DNA from: Corylus avellana
Lineage: Eukaryota > Streptophyta > Magnoliopsida > Fagales > Betulaceae
DNA length: 64,000 bases
Direction of reading: 5' to 3'
NCBI RefSeq assembly: GCF_901000735.1
Contig: NC_081545.1
Coordinates: forward strand, 6,563,540-6,627,539
The stretch's first letter is position 1. The number at the start of each line of letters is the position of its first letter. Under the pieces are notes generated by a model. It was not told the origin of the DNA, ran no database searches, and saw nothing but the letters and a program-made list of their open reading frames with translations. Both the position numbers and the translations under genes were made by a program. Below, in pieces: positions 1 through 11,094 of this stretch.

Positions 1-413
1 TAGGACCATTAGGGTCCACTTTATGGACGCTAATGGTTAACTATCAACTCCACTTTGGTTTGGACGCTGATAGTTATTATTATTTTTTTAATTTTTTTAG
101 GACCATTAGGGTCCACTTTGTGGACGCTAATGGTTAATTAAAAGTGGACGCTAATGGTTGACTATTAGGGTCGACTATGGCTTCCGTTTACATCATCTTT
201 AGGGTCAAACCATTTCGACTTTTAGGGTCGATAAAGTGAACGCTAAAAGTGATCATTAGGGTCGACTTTAAGTGGACGCTGATAATCACGCATTTGATCA
301 TTAGGGTCGGACTATTAGCGTCGACACCTTTAGGGTCGAAAAGTGGACGCTGTTGTCAACAGCGTCCACTTTAGGACTTGAAGTCGCCCCTAAAGACCTA
401 AATTCTTGTAGTG
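1..413 (-). mobile_element. CACTA (En/Spm-type) transposon terminus with subterminal repeats
   Basis: The reverse complement of 403-413 reads CACTACAAGAA, the classic terminal sequence of plant CACTA DNA transposons, so 413 is one end of an element that extends left out of the window. The 400 bp inside that end are packed with short degenerate repeats in both orientations (variants of TTAGGGTC, GTCGAC, GTGGACGCT and CTAATGGTTAA), as expected of the subterminal transposase-binding region in this superfamily. No transposase coding sequence is visible here. The element abuts a terpene synthase exon remnant, apparently having inserted just after its splice donor. The 3-bp target duplication (TTA at 414-416) cannot be confirmed without the other end. 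Confidence 0.8.
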
Positions 414-1177
414 TTACCACATAATCATTCTTTAAGGACTGCAAAAAATCGTAACTCCAGGAGCTTGGTGAAAAACTTTGTAGAAGGTATATTCAAACTC
501 GATAACTTTTACAATTACATTTGTGTAATATATATACAACTTGACATAAGACACAGCTAACCCTAAAATCAGAATCTGCAACAAATCAATTTACTACAAG
601 GAAAAGGAAATCTTCTCATTGGCTAGCTTGGTCTCCAAGTCTTTCAATTCTTGAGCTTCTTTCATTTTACAACTGATTTGATTACAGCCAGTTGATACTC
701 CCAAATCTGCTTTACATGCTGTCATAGGAGGTTGAGGAATATAGAGAATTTTTCCATATTGACTTTTAGCTTTCCTGCAGCTGTTAGATTGTTTTGAACG
801 CGTATCTGCGCTCGATCGCATCAGGCCTGCGATCAATTGCAGATTAACTTGATTCCCACCTTGAGCTTTTGATACTGTGATCGATCGCAGATTACTATGA
901 TTCTTACCTTGAGCTTTTGGTATTGCGACCGATTGTACCATCGAGCGCACTCGACATGCGCTCAATCCCTTGAGAGCATTACATGCTTTAACACTTGGCT
1001 GGTAATTGGCGGATTGTCGTTCAACTTGTGATGGGAAGTTGGTATACTCGCAAAGCATTGGGAGTAGTGCCCATAGTTGTGGTCAAGAAGAAGAGGACTA
1101 GTTTTCATGGGATATTTAGGTATGTTATGTGGCAAGGAGAAATTCTGGGATAAGGAGAATAGGTGGACAAGTGCCAT
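414..1177 (-). pseudogene. Terpene synthase exon 1 remnant, split by an LTR insertion
   Basis: Read on the minus strand, 1177-994 encodes a plastid-type N-terminus (MALVHLFSLSQNF...) and then, in another frame, the RQSANYQPS block that precedes the RRx8W motif of TPS-b enzymes. The continuation ([13 protein letters not shown], then a GT donor) is at about 463-414. The parts match exon 1 of the genes at 29194-29373 and 32879-33112. Between them sits a 525-bp insert at 469-993. The frame changes between the transit-peptide part and the RQSANY part, so an indel is present as well as the insertion. The CACTA end at 413 removes everything beyond intron 1. Exons 2-7 are not in the adjacent sequence. 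Clearly dead. Confidence 0.8.
469..993 (-). mobile_element. Probable solo LTR inside TPS exon 1
   Basis: A 525-bp block interrupts the TPS exon. It is flanked by the direct repeat CTTGG (464-468 and 994-998), where uninterrupted homologues have one CTTGG. On the minus strand it starts TGTTAAAGC and ends GTTTTTCA, the TG..CA ends and 5-bp duplication expected of an LTR retrotransposon. No internal domain is present, so a solo LTR fits best. It carries several copies of a GC-rich motif of the GCGCTCGATCGCA / GAGCGCACTCG type (about 790-960) and an AT-rich TATATATA segment near its end. The superfamily cannot be assigned. Confidence 0.7.
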
Positions 1178-1231
1178 TCCTCTTTATCCTATAATTAACT
1201 TGCCTGATTTTCATAGGAAGGCATGAAGCTC

Positions 1232-1276
<45 letters not shown>

Positions 1277-1420
1277 GACCTTAGTTACTTGTCGGTCATT
1301 GATCTTCGGGGCAAGTAATAATGTGGGTTGATAATAATTAAGCTCAATGACTTGTGGGTCACTAGATTTATGTGTGTGTTTCCTCAACAAAACGTGAAAC
1401 GCATTGGCAGAGGTACTCTT
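1178..1420 (-). promoter_or_regulatory. Upstream region of the broken TPS exon, with microsatellite
   Basis: The sequence 5' of the TPS remnant has a TATA-like run 55-80 bp from the ATG, now expanded to an (AT)n(GA)n microsatellite at 1232-1276. The stretch 1361-1402 matches, in reverse complement, the sequence just right of the gap at 30322-30362 (about 38 of 42 positions), and ACGTGAAACGCAT recurs upstream of the TPS at 29373. These are therefore remnants of a shared TPS promoter rather than unique DNA. Confidence 0.5.
1232..1276. repeat. (AT)n(AG)n microsatellite
   Basis: Thirteen or so AT dinucleotides run directly into eight to ten AG/GA dinucleotides, at the position where related TPS promoters have a short TATATATA box. 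Confidence 0.95.
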
Positions 1421-1959
1421 AAGGATTCTCATGTACGATCCATCTCTTGATTGAACATATATTGTAGACTTGACATGCAATTTGTCAATGATCCTCATAA
1501 GCAATGGAGGAGGCGTAGGTTGACAGTTCACCTATTTGTCGGCATTCATCGATCACAGCACATGGGATGAGTATTCTTGTGCAAGCTAGAAGCTTCATAT
1601 AGACTCAAATATCTAACGGTAAGGGAAATTTGGAATGAAACGAAAGTTTGATACACCAAAGTGAGAGACTTTGAAGATTGGGTGGTGTTTGCAAAAGGCG
1701 CATAAGTTTATAGAGAGTAAATGAAGCTTTCCCTTTTTAAAAAAATTATTTTTTGTAATCTTAATCTTTTAAGTAATATACTGATGTGGCAAAAATACGA
1801 CCGCATTTTTATTGGTCTTACATTGTTGCCAGTACATGTATTATTTTGCAAGTCTAATGGGGCACGTACTATAGAAATAATTAATGTTGTCTAGTGTTGT
1901 GAGGCTATTATATTGCAACCGAAGATATTATGTAATGATGTCTCTCTTTTGCCCATCCG
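1421..1959. other. Unassigned AT-rich intergenic sequence
   Basis: No gene, RNA or recognisable transposon structure was seen. Short ORFs here lack codon structure or similarity to anything I know. Confidence 0.5.
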
Positions 1960-3530
1960 TAGCATGTGGAAAACGTTCCATAATGTTGATATATATTGTT
2001 AATGCACAATTTTCCGAGGAGGAACGTGGCACACTCTCTGGGTGGTGTCATGGTGTCCGAGGATGCATCGATCGGGCCTTCACACAAGAACAAACAATAG
2101 GATTAGAGTCCCTAGTGGTGCTCCGGCGGGAATACTCTGATGCCTAAGTCAGTGATTTAAGAGAGAAGATATAAGCAAAAAGAAAGCTGGAAAGCAAAGG
2201 TTGCGATTACCTTAGCATTAAGGGGTGACTTGCATTTTATAGGCATGAAATGGAGTTTGATTTCCCACACGTTTCGGATCCTTATTCCTCAATATTTGTT
2301 GTGCAGTTATTTGAGAGGGATAGGGTTTGTTAGCCGCTCCATGATCTTAGTAGCCTAAGATCGTAGGATAAGTGATATGGCTTCCATTTGATGTTAGATC
2401 AGGATGTCCAAGTAGTCTTCGGTCAGACGTGCACAGCTTAGGCGTTGACAACTATCATGCATCCTGATCAGTGTAGATGATCTTTTGAATTTGAATGATG
2501 GCCTATCCCATTTGTATAGGGGTAGTTGATATATTGATAGTGGATCTATATTTTAGATGATCTTATCAAATGTGGGATAAGATCACCTGATTTAATAGAA
2601 TATAGATATAACTTTATTGTAGAATGACCGACCTGCCCTTCGGTTATTGACTATTTTGGCCCATAAGTTGAGTCTCAGACTAGGCGTCTGAGACCTCATC
2701 GGGCTAAGCTGTCCGAGGCCTTGTCGGGTCTACGGACTTGCGGAAACCGGGTCCAGGATCCGTTGGGCCTCATGAAACTGATCCATGACCCAACAGTTAC
2801 CTCCCAATTTCTTGGTTTGGATGACTATGGAAATTTCGTGTTCTTTAAGAATGGATTGGTCTTCTGAGATCTAACTCTTTGAAGTGGCATGTCCGAGGCG
2901 GAAATTTTGAGTTTTGGACTTCAAATTTTGGCAGAATTTTCCCCTCTGATTTTTGCCGAGACAATTGATCTGATCGAGGATCAGTCGATTCACTTGCTTG
3001 TCGATTTGAATGGTTAAGTACGCATCCACGTGTCAGCATTGGTATGGTCGTACTTTCGGCTACCACCCGTCATCATCTGGTAGGTGATAAGACACATCTG
3101 CTACGACACTCATTGTGCGTGTTTCCGAGGCGTCGTCTAGGGTTTCAAGTGCCAATGCCCCTTCATCTTCTCAGATATACGATAAAAAGGGGTTTTTCTT
3201 TCTCTCATTTTCTACCTTTATCCGCCATTGTTGCTTGCCAAAGCTTTGCAAGTTTTCAACCCCCCACTAGCTTGCTTCTACTCCAATTTCCTACCTCAAT
3301 ACTACTTTTGAGAGTAGCATTTTTTAGGGTTTCGACCAATCGAACCCTTCGTCTTCCTTCGTGTGAGTAGTTCGTTCATCCCGACAGTCCAATACTCAAA
3401 TATTTGGATCTGTTGTTGTCATTCATCAAACCAGCGGTTGATCGCCTTCGTCTGTCTATTACCCATCTTGTTGATTCACAGCCGTTACCCTTGTATCCCT
3501 CGGTTACTATATCCCGAGTTCTTGTTCCTT
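1960..3530 (+). mobile_element. LTR/leader-like region of an old gypsy-type element
   Basis: This stretch is less AT-rich than its surroundings and looks like an LTR plus untranslated leader: a segment ending ...GACCCAACA at 2795, followed by a CT-rich leader with a TATA-like ATATACGATAAAA at 3175-3188. It leads directly to the ATG at 3531 of the split gypsy-type ORF. I could not find the start of the LTR, a convincing primer-binding site or a second LTR, so the boundaries are soft and the call rests mainly on position. Confidence 0.35.
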
Positions 3531-3583
3531 ATGGATGACAGAGAAGGTTTGGACTCCGACGGTGGAGGAGGTTCTTACCCTGC

Positions 3584-4840
3584 TGATAAGCACCGAATGT
3601 TGCATATTCAAGCTCCTTAATTTGCATATGTTAATTCCTTAGCGTTGTTATTTGTTTGATTTTGTTTTGTTTTTGTGTTTTCAGGTGTTTAATAAAGATA
3701 CAAGAAAATCATTGATTTTGGGCTCAAAATGCAATTAAAGTACTGTAGCAGTATTGTAGCAAAAATACTGTAGCACGGGTACTGTAGCAAAAATACTGTA
3801 GCGGAGTTACTGTAGCAAAGTTACTGTAGCTACAGTACGCTTGAGCGCAGCTATAGTGCGCTCGAGCGCACACGAGTGCCAGAGGCAAAACAGACTCCGA
3901 AATTGAGAAGGAAAGTTTTTCTAGGTCTCCCAATCCGACTGGGAGACTGAATTACAGTTTTCTGAGGATTTTTAGGGTTTTTAGGGTTCTCCTAATCCCT
4001 ATAAATAGGGCTTTAAACATTGTAAAAATACACACTGCTTCTAGAGCAAAAATTCAATAAAATAGTCTGTGGAGCTTAGGAGATCATGAGCAACTAAACC
4101 CAATTGTGGGGTATTGATGTAGCCCTTTCCAAGCACAATGGTTTAATTGTATTTAATTTCTAGTCTTTCAATTTATGCATGTTGATTGTATAACCCTGAG
4201 GATTGCTACAGTTGATTTCTGTTCTTCATATTAAATGCAATTGTTCTTTAAATTCCAATTCAATATTAGTAAAATTTTTATCTTGTCTTAGAAATTATTT
4301 TACTATTATTGAACTCAATCATTCTTATTTTCTGTGATCATAAGAATGATGGTTATACAATGGTACTTAATTGGCATGCAATCAATAGGATTAGATAGAC
4401 CATACCTAGGGAAGACGGATCGTATTACATCCTAGTTTAGTGTAATTTAGGTAGACGGTCCGTGCCAACCGAAGATGGGTTATGCTATTCCGTTGATTGT
4501 ATAAGATTATTTTTATGTCTTCTTATAACATGCATAGAATGAATTGCTAGACTTAATTATGGTTAACCATTGATGTGCGGATCGTGGTGAAGTCAATACC
4601 CTACTCTCTCTCTCATAAATTTACTCCCTCTTATTTTCATTTATTTTATGCACTTTAAATTCTCATAACCAATTCACTCTCTTTTAATTAAGTTAATTTT
4701 GATCTTTTAATTTTGATAATTAAACCCCTGCAGTCCTTGAGGTTCGACACCCTCTCTATAGCCGTATCCCACAAAGATTCGTCCTATTGCGAGTGGTTAT
4801 TTTTATAATTGATATTTTTTGTCACAAAAATACCACATCA
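3584..4840 (+). repeat. 5' LTR of the Athila-like element
   Basis: 1,257 bp, TG...CA. It contains a block of TACTGTAGC repeats (3739-3836), GC-rich CGCTCGAGCGCAC motifs, and CTATAAATAGGGC (about 4000-4012), which is a good TATA box for LTR transcription. It is very similar to the 3' LTR apart from repeat copy number and scattered substitutions. Confidence 0.9.
3739..3836. repeat. TACTGTAGC short tandem repeats in the LTR
   Basis: About eight copies of TACTGTAGC(A), spaced by 2-6 nt, end in the palindromic GCTACAGTA reversal at 3824-3836. The 3' LTR has only about four or five copies (9585-9645), so the array has changed length since insertion. Confidence 0.85.
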
Positions 4841-4845
4841 ATTTT

Positions 4846-4863
4846 TGGCGCCGTTGCTGGGGA
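4846..4863 (+). other. Primer-binding site
   Basis: TGGCGCCGTTGCTGGGGA lies 5 nt after the 5' LTR. It begins with the obligatory TGG and matches the type of primer-binding site commonly seen in Athila/Tat lineage Gypsy elements. I do not assign the tRNA. Confidence 0.85.
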
Positions 4864-5254
4864 TTGCTTAACGGTTTTATTGTCAAAATTTAAGGATTGA
4901 TTTTAGCTTAATAATTTATTTTTCTGCAAATTTTAATTCTGTTTTGTGTTTGATTTTTATTTTTTTTATTCTAGAATTTGCAAACAGGTCCGCAGCTGCC
5001 TTCTCTGTGACTGCGATCGAGCGCACAGACGCACTCCAACAAGGATCCAAGCCATCAGCGCTCGAGCCCTCCACTCCTGCGCTCACACTCATCTGCGGCA
5101 GTACGCTCGAGCGCACCCTGCCGTGCGATCGAGCGCACTTGCGACATCCTACATCCAGACCCTAAGTGCACACTAAGGCCGTTTGTGAGCTTGTTTGTTT
5201 TCTGTTTTAGCTTAATTTTTTTTTTCTGTTTTCTTTTAAATTTCTATTTAGTTT

Positions 5255-8045
5255 ATGCTAGGTCGTCTTTCTTTATCTTTTCCATTAATTTCTTGCGACC
5301 TTGAAATTGAACGCACTTTTAGACAAATTAGATCCCAAAAGAACTCTAATTTGCTAGAAGAGTGTTCCACTGAGACCATAGGGGACGGTAACCATGTAGC
5401 ATTGCAAGATCACTATCTTCCTACCACTTACACTACTCCCACATGTCTCCGGTTGCCGGAAATTACGGCAACCCATTATGAAATTAAGCCTAGCACTATA
5501 CGAAGTTTACCTTCCTTCTTAGGGCTTAGCACTGAAAATCCTTATGAATTCCTCAGTGATTTCAAATCAATCTGTGAGACCACTAAAATGAATGGATTCA
5601 CTAAGGATGCCCTAAGGATGCGTCTTTTTCCTTTCTCCCTCATGGAAAAAGCCAAACATTGGTTACAGTCCTTAACACCCAATTCTATCACTTCTTGGGC
5701 TCAATTGCAACAAGAATTTCTTAAGAAGTACTTTCCCATAGGCATGACCAGTGATACTAGGAGAGCCATTACTACATTCTCCCAGTACGAGGGATAGGAT
5801 TTCCATGAGACTTAGGATAGGTTGCAGACCTTGCTTAGATCATGTCCACACCATGCTGTCCCAAAATGGCAGCTAGTGTAGTGTTTTTATGATGGCCTGA
5901 CCGAGTCCAATAGAAAAATGGTAGATGCATCATGTGGGGGGACATTCATGTTGAAAAGTGAAAATGAAGCATGGTCTATGTTTGAAAACTTAAGTAACAA
6001 TTCTCTTCAGCAGGTTTCCGCCAGACGAAGGGCACCAGCACCTAAAGCACCCAAGACGGAGAGTTTGTATGAAGCAGGCCATTGCCCAAACATAGCCAAC
6101 CAAGTAGTTGAGGCTATCACCAAGAAGCTAGATCAAGTTTTGATGACTGCTGGTTTTACTCCTAATGCTGCTCACACACACAATGAATCATGCTCATTCT
6201 GTTCCAGTCCTATGCATCAGGTAAATAACTGCCATGTTAATGGAAATTATACTGATATTGCAAATGAGCAGGTTAATGCAGCTTTCTCCAGACCGGGTAA
6301 TGATCAGTACTTCAATACCTACAACCCTGAGTGGAGAAATCATCCAAATTCCTCATGGGAGAATTCAAATTCGGGCAACTCAGCCCCAGGGCCATACAAT
6401 CAAGCTCAATCCAACAAGTAGCCCTACCAACCTCAGTCCACTTACTGGCCTCCACAGCAGCACTACCAGGCTCCCTCAGAGTCTAATTTTGAGGATCGGA
6501 TTCTAAAAGCAGTGACTGAGCTGACCAGCGAGATAAAGCAGTCAATCAAATCTCAAGAGGAAAGAGTAAACTCACATACCCACTCCATTGCCAAGCTAGA
6601 AGCTCAAGTCGGACAACTTGCCAATACCCTCAACAGGAGGGAAGAAGGAAAGCTTCCAAGTCAGCCAGTGACCAACCCTAGGGGACTATACATGGTAGAA
6701 GAAAGCACGCCTCATCTGGAGCAAGTTCAAGCCGTCACCACATCGCGAAGCGGAAGACTGGTTGACAATCATGTGGAAGAAAAGAAGGATGAGCAAATTG
6801 AGGCCCCACAGAATCTGCATCAGGACAAGGGTAAACAAGTAAGCATCGAGGCATCTTCCTTATCTGCCCCCACTCCTGAGGTACCATATGAGCCTAAGGT
6901 CCCATTCCCAGAGCGGCTTAAGGCACCCTCCCACTTTGGGAAACAAGGAGAGAAGATACAAGACATGATGGAAACTTTCAAGCAGGTTCAAATCAACATC
7001 CCACTCCTTGAGGCCATCAAGCAAATTCCAGCCTATGCAAAATTTCTCAAGGACTTGTGCACTCAAAAGAGGAAGAATCAGAAGCACATTCCCAGGAAGG
7101 TCATTCTCACTGAGCAAGTAAGCTCGCTGATTCAGCATAACACTCCTCCAAAGTTCAAAGACCCTGGAGCGCCTACGATTTCGTGCATCATCAGAAACAC
7201 TGAGATTGAGAGAGCTCTCCTCCACTTAGGAGCTAGTGTTAATTTGCTTCCATACTCGGTATATCAGAAACTGGGCTTAGGGGAATTGAAACCGACAAGT
7301 ACTGTCTTGCAATGGCTGATCGCTCGGTCAAGAAACTCGCGGGATTTTGGAAGATGTCATTATCAAGGTGGACAAGTTCTATTATCCAGTTGACTTTATA
7401 GTTCTGGGCACAGAATCGGTCCCAAATCCAGATAAGCATATTCCTGTCATCCTTGGGCGTCCTTTCCTCGCCACAGCCAATGCAAGCATCAATTGTCGGA
7501 CCGGAGTAATGAAGATCTCCTTTGGGAATATGAAGATCAGACTGAACATCTTCAATGCCTTTCAGAATGCACCTGATCAAGATACATGTTTTTTCTTGGA
7601 TGACATTGGAGAAACTGTTGAAGACCCACCTCCTGATCCTCTATCTGAAGTTCTATCATGGAGCAACCCATCGGAGCCTATGCCTCTCACTTCAAGTACT
7701 CCACCACCTGATGACAACCCCACAGGGGACATATTTCATTCAGAGGTTGCTGAAGTTGATTTCATTGGGGTGGAAATTTTTTTGGCAAATTCCCGGGCTA
7801 CCCCAGTTTTTGAGAACTCCCATAGAGACAAGAGGTTGATCATGAAACCAGTTCGGGACAAACACCCTGAACATTGTCATGGGGAGCATCAAGACCTATT
7901 CACTGGGAGAGGCAGTTTCGGGATGTTAAGAAGAATCCTCTTCCTTGTAGAGTGCTACATGATCATAAAGAAGAAGGGATGGAAGAGCTTGATTGGACTT
8001 CTGAAGGATCGAGGTAAGATCCTTCAGGACTCGGACTTACATTGA
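5255..8045 (+). pseudogene. Athila-like gag-protease polyprotein gene, multiply disabled
   Basis: Read in pieces, this is a single gag-pro frame. The gag core (FLSDFKSICETTKMNGFTKD) is at 5546-5605; a zinc knuckle CSFCSSPMHQVNNC (CX2CX4HX4C) is at about 6190-6231; the retropepsin-like segment (LGASVNLLPYSVYQKLGLG) is at 7226-7282 and continues in another frame with VILGRPFLATANASINCRTG at 7450-7509. In-frame stops break gag at about 5796, 5814, 5879 and 6419, and at least one frameshift lies near 7310-7345. The residue expected to be the catalytic Asp in the D-L-G triad is His (CAC, 7223-7225). Nothing downstream encodes RT or integrase. It cannot make a working polyprotein. Confidence 0.85.
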
Positions 8046-9415
8046 GAAATACCTCCTAGGATCAAGTGCAGGCCCTGTGCGCTTAACCCTCCACTCCACC
8101 AGGGCATATGATCTCCATCCAGGTTTATTTTATCCATTGTTGTTTCATTCTTTGTTTATCTTTTTACAAAAATGTGTGCACTTGATTGGTATTTAGTTGG
8201 AGTATCACTTTATTTCTAGGACATGTGTTTTTGCATTCAAGTTTGGGGGTATGATATGCCCACATCTGCTCATTCAAGTATTCCTATACTTTTGATCTTA
8301 TTCTTTAGTTCTATACATACATTGAGGACAATGTATGATTCAAGTTGGGGGGTATGGAAAAACAAAACACAATCCATTATTATTGTTATGTCATTCTTAA
8401 GCATATGATTGAGCTTTGATTTTGGTTTGAAATTCATTGATAGGCTTAAAGTTATGAACACATGATCATATGACTTAGGGATTTTAAGTCTTGTTACTTA
8501 CTTTTGGCAACATGAGATGCTTCTTATTTCAATTTAAATCTATATTGAGGACACTAGCACATGTCTGTGAGGTATGAATTTTGAGACCAATTATGTTTGT
8601 TTTCAATATCTTGAATTCTGTTGGGTGACATATTGGGTGAATAACTTTGGCATGCTATAAAAATAAATAAATAAATAAAAAATTAAGTTTGAATTTTTCA
8701 CTGAGTAACCGGACCTCTTGTCTCATTAAGCAGTGAGTGTTCGCGTCAAAAAGTGAAAATTTTGGATTGATTAATAAAATGGCTAGCTTAGCTTCGTAGC
8801 CTTTTTGACTCGAGTTAGTAAGTCCTTAGGGGTGTCTTTACACCTAATGCCCTAAAGCCATTTGGTTTGGGAGATATTAGCCTAACACTCGATACATGGG
8901 TCAACTAGAAAGCTTAAGGGAGCTAAGCATTGCAAAGCCTAACAAAAAAAATAAAAAAATTGTATGCCTTGGTTGTTTCATTTGATATGAAGTCCAATGA
9001 ATTCTGAGATGGTGATTCATTCATATTGGAATTATTTTGAAGCCTCATGACTATGTGTTAGTTCACTTTGCACTAATTGAAATTTGTGTATCTCAATCTG
9101 CCATTGGTAAGTGATTTGACTTGTAATTCCTTGGAATTTTGAAGATGGAGTTTATAATTTTAAGCTTGCTAATGAATGAGAATCATTATTTTTGTGATAC
9201 TTTATTCTCTTGAATGACATAATGATGACAATGTTTGTGGGTATCATTCCTGAAAAATCCTCACGAGACTTCACTCGTCCTCTAGGTAATGCCTAGGGGT
9301 TTAAAATGCTTGTTGCATATGCTAAATGCAATCGTACATCCCACGAAAGATGGACTTATCTTTTTGTTTTTCAGTTTATTTTTTGTTTTGTATTGCTAAG
9401 GGACTAGCAATATGT
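8046..9415. other. Non-coding 3' internal region of the Athila-like element
   Basis: From the end of the protease frame to the polypurine tract there is AT-rich sequence with repeated 'AAGTTTGGGGG' and 'CAAGTTGGGGGG' segments (8238-8248, 8340-8352), which resemble extra polypurine tracts. The pol genes expected here are absent and I saw no other ORF of note. Confidence 0.7.
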
Positions 9416-9428
9416 AAGTTTGGGGGTG
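9416..9428 (+). other. Polypurine tract
   Basis: AAGTTTGGGGGTG directly abuts the TG that begins the 3' LTR, the required position for plus-strand priming. Confidence 0.8.
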
Positions 9429-10632
9429 TGATAAGCACCGAATGTTGCATATTCAAGCCCCTTAATTTGCATATGTTAATTCCTTAGCGTTGTTATTTGT
9501 TTGATTTTGTTTTGTTTTTGTGTTTTCAGGTGTTTAATAAAGATACAAGAAAATCATTGATTTTGTGCTCAAAATGCAATTAAAGTACTGTAGCAAAAAT
9601 ACTGTAGCAAAGTTACTGTAGTGGAGTTACTGTAGCTACAGTACGCTTGAGCGCAGCTACAGTGCGCTCGAGCACACATGGGCGCCAGAGGCAAAACAGA
9701 CTCCGAAATTGAGAAGGAAAGTTTTTCTAGGTCTCTCAATCCGACTGGGAGACTGAATTACGGTTTTCTGAGGATTTTTGGGGTTTTTAGGGTTCTCCTA
9801 ATCCCTATAAATAGGGCTTTAAACATTGTAAAAATACACACTGCTTCTAGAGCAAAAATTCAGTAAAATAGTCTGTGGAGCTTAGGAGATCATGAGCAGC
9901 TAAACCCAATTGTGGGGTATTGATGTAGCCCTTTCCAAGCACAATGGTTTGATTGTATTTAATTTCTAGTCTTTCAATTTATGCATGTTGATTGTATAAC
10001 CCTGAGGATTGCTACAGTTGATTTCTGTTCTTCATATTAAATCCAGTTGTTCTTTAAATTCCAATTCAATATTAGTAAAATTCTTATCTTGTCTTAAAAA
10101 TTATTTTACTATTATTGAACTCAATCATTCTTATTTTCTGTGATCATAAGAATGATGGTTATACAATGGTACTTAATTAGCATGCAATCAATAGGATTAG
10201 ATAGACCATACCTAGGGAAGACGGATCGTACTACACCCTAGTTTAGTGTAATTTAGGTAGACGGTCCGTGCCAACCGAAGATGGGTTATGCTATTCCGTT
10301 GATTGTATGAGATTATTTTTATGTCTTCTTATAACATGCATAGAATGAATTGCTAGACTTAATTATGGTTACCCATTGATGTGCGGATCGTGGTGAAGTC
10401 AATACCCTATTCTCTCTCTCATAAATTTACTCCCTCTTATTTTCATTTATTTTATGCACTTTAAATTCTCACAATCTATTCACTCTCTTTTAATTAAGTT
10501 AATTTTGATAATTAAACCCCTGCAGTCCTTGAAGTTCGACACCCTCTCTATGACCGTATCCTACAAAGATTCGTCCTATTGCGAGTAGTTATTTTTATAA
10601 TTGATATTTTTGGTCACAAAAATACCACATCA
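9429..10632 (+). repeat. 3' LTR of the Athila-like element
   Basis: 1,204 bp with the same ends as the 5' LTR. It is shorter mainly because the TACTGTAGC array is smaller and about 17 bp are missing near 10500. Confidence 0.9.
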
Positions 10633-11094
10633 CCTGCTATGTGGAAGGCCACCTTGACATCAGAGGATGAGAGGCGAGTCCGACTGGACTGCTATGTACC
10701 GAAGACGGTGAAACTTCGGTTTGATGATGAGCAAAAATGTGCTATAGTGAGCACCGATGAGCATGAAGTATGCTTCTATGAGGCGATGTTTCCTGCAGGC
10801 CTTAGGCTCCCATTTCCGAGGCTCACTTGGGAATTGCTAAGTCATCTGAATGTGGCTCCTCACCAAATTGTCCCTAATGCTTGGAGGACTTTCGTCGGCT
10901 GCGTGGTTCTTTGGTCAACAGCTCTAGGAGAAGAGAATTCCCTCACTGTTAGGGAATTCTTGTCGGCATATAGGTTCACGAGGAACCCCAGTAGTGACTC
11001 GCTCTACAACTTCCAAGCCAAACGAGGAAAGTTGGTAAAATTTGAAAAGACTTACACCAACAATCGAGGATGGAAAACGAAATCGAAGTTGGTA

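Larger units (their letters stand above)
3584..10632 (+). mobile_element. Athila-like Ty3/Gypsy retrotransposon, gag-protease only
   Basis: A structurally complete element of 7,049 bp: 5' LTR 3584-4840, primer-binding site 4846-4863, decayed gag-pro, a non-coding internal part, polypurine tract 9416-9428, 3' LTR 9429-10632. Both LTRs begin TGATAAGCACCGAATG and end ACCACATCA, and the insert is flanked by CCTGC (3579-3583, 10633-10637). The protease region resembles Athila gag-pro polyproteins. No reverse transcriptase, RNase H or integrase sequence is visible in the 4.6-kb internal region, so it was non-autonomous or is an internal-deletion derivative. It inserted in the gypsy-type ORF around it. 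Confidence 0.9.

Noticed and set aside
1..400. Interstitial telomere repeats (many TTAGGG)
   Set aside because: The TTAGGGTC units are degenerate, in both orientations and mixed with GTGGACGCT; they fit CACTA subterminal repeats ending at CACTACAAGAA.
1884..2147. ORF of 87 codons as a gene
   Set aside because: No recognisable domain, overlaps an opposite-strand ORF, and sits in sequence that looks like LTR or leader.
6860..7580. Minus-strand ORFs opposite the Athila protease
   Set aside because: Explained as antisense shadows of the gag-pro frame.
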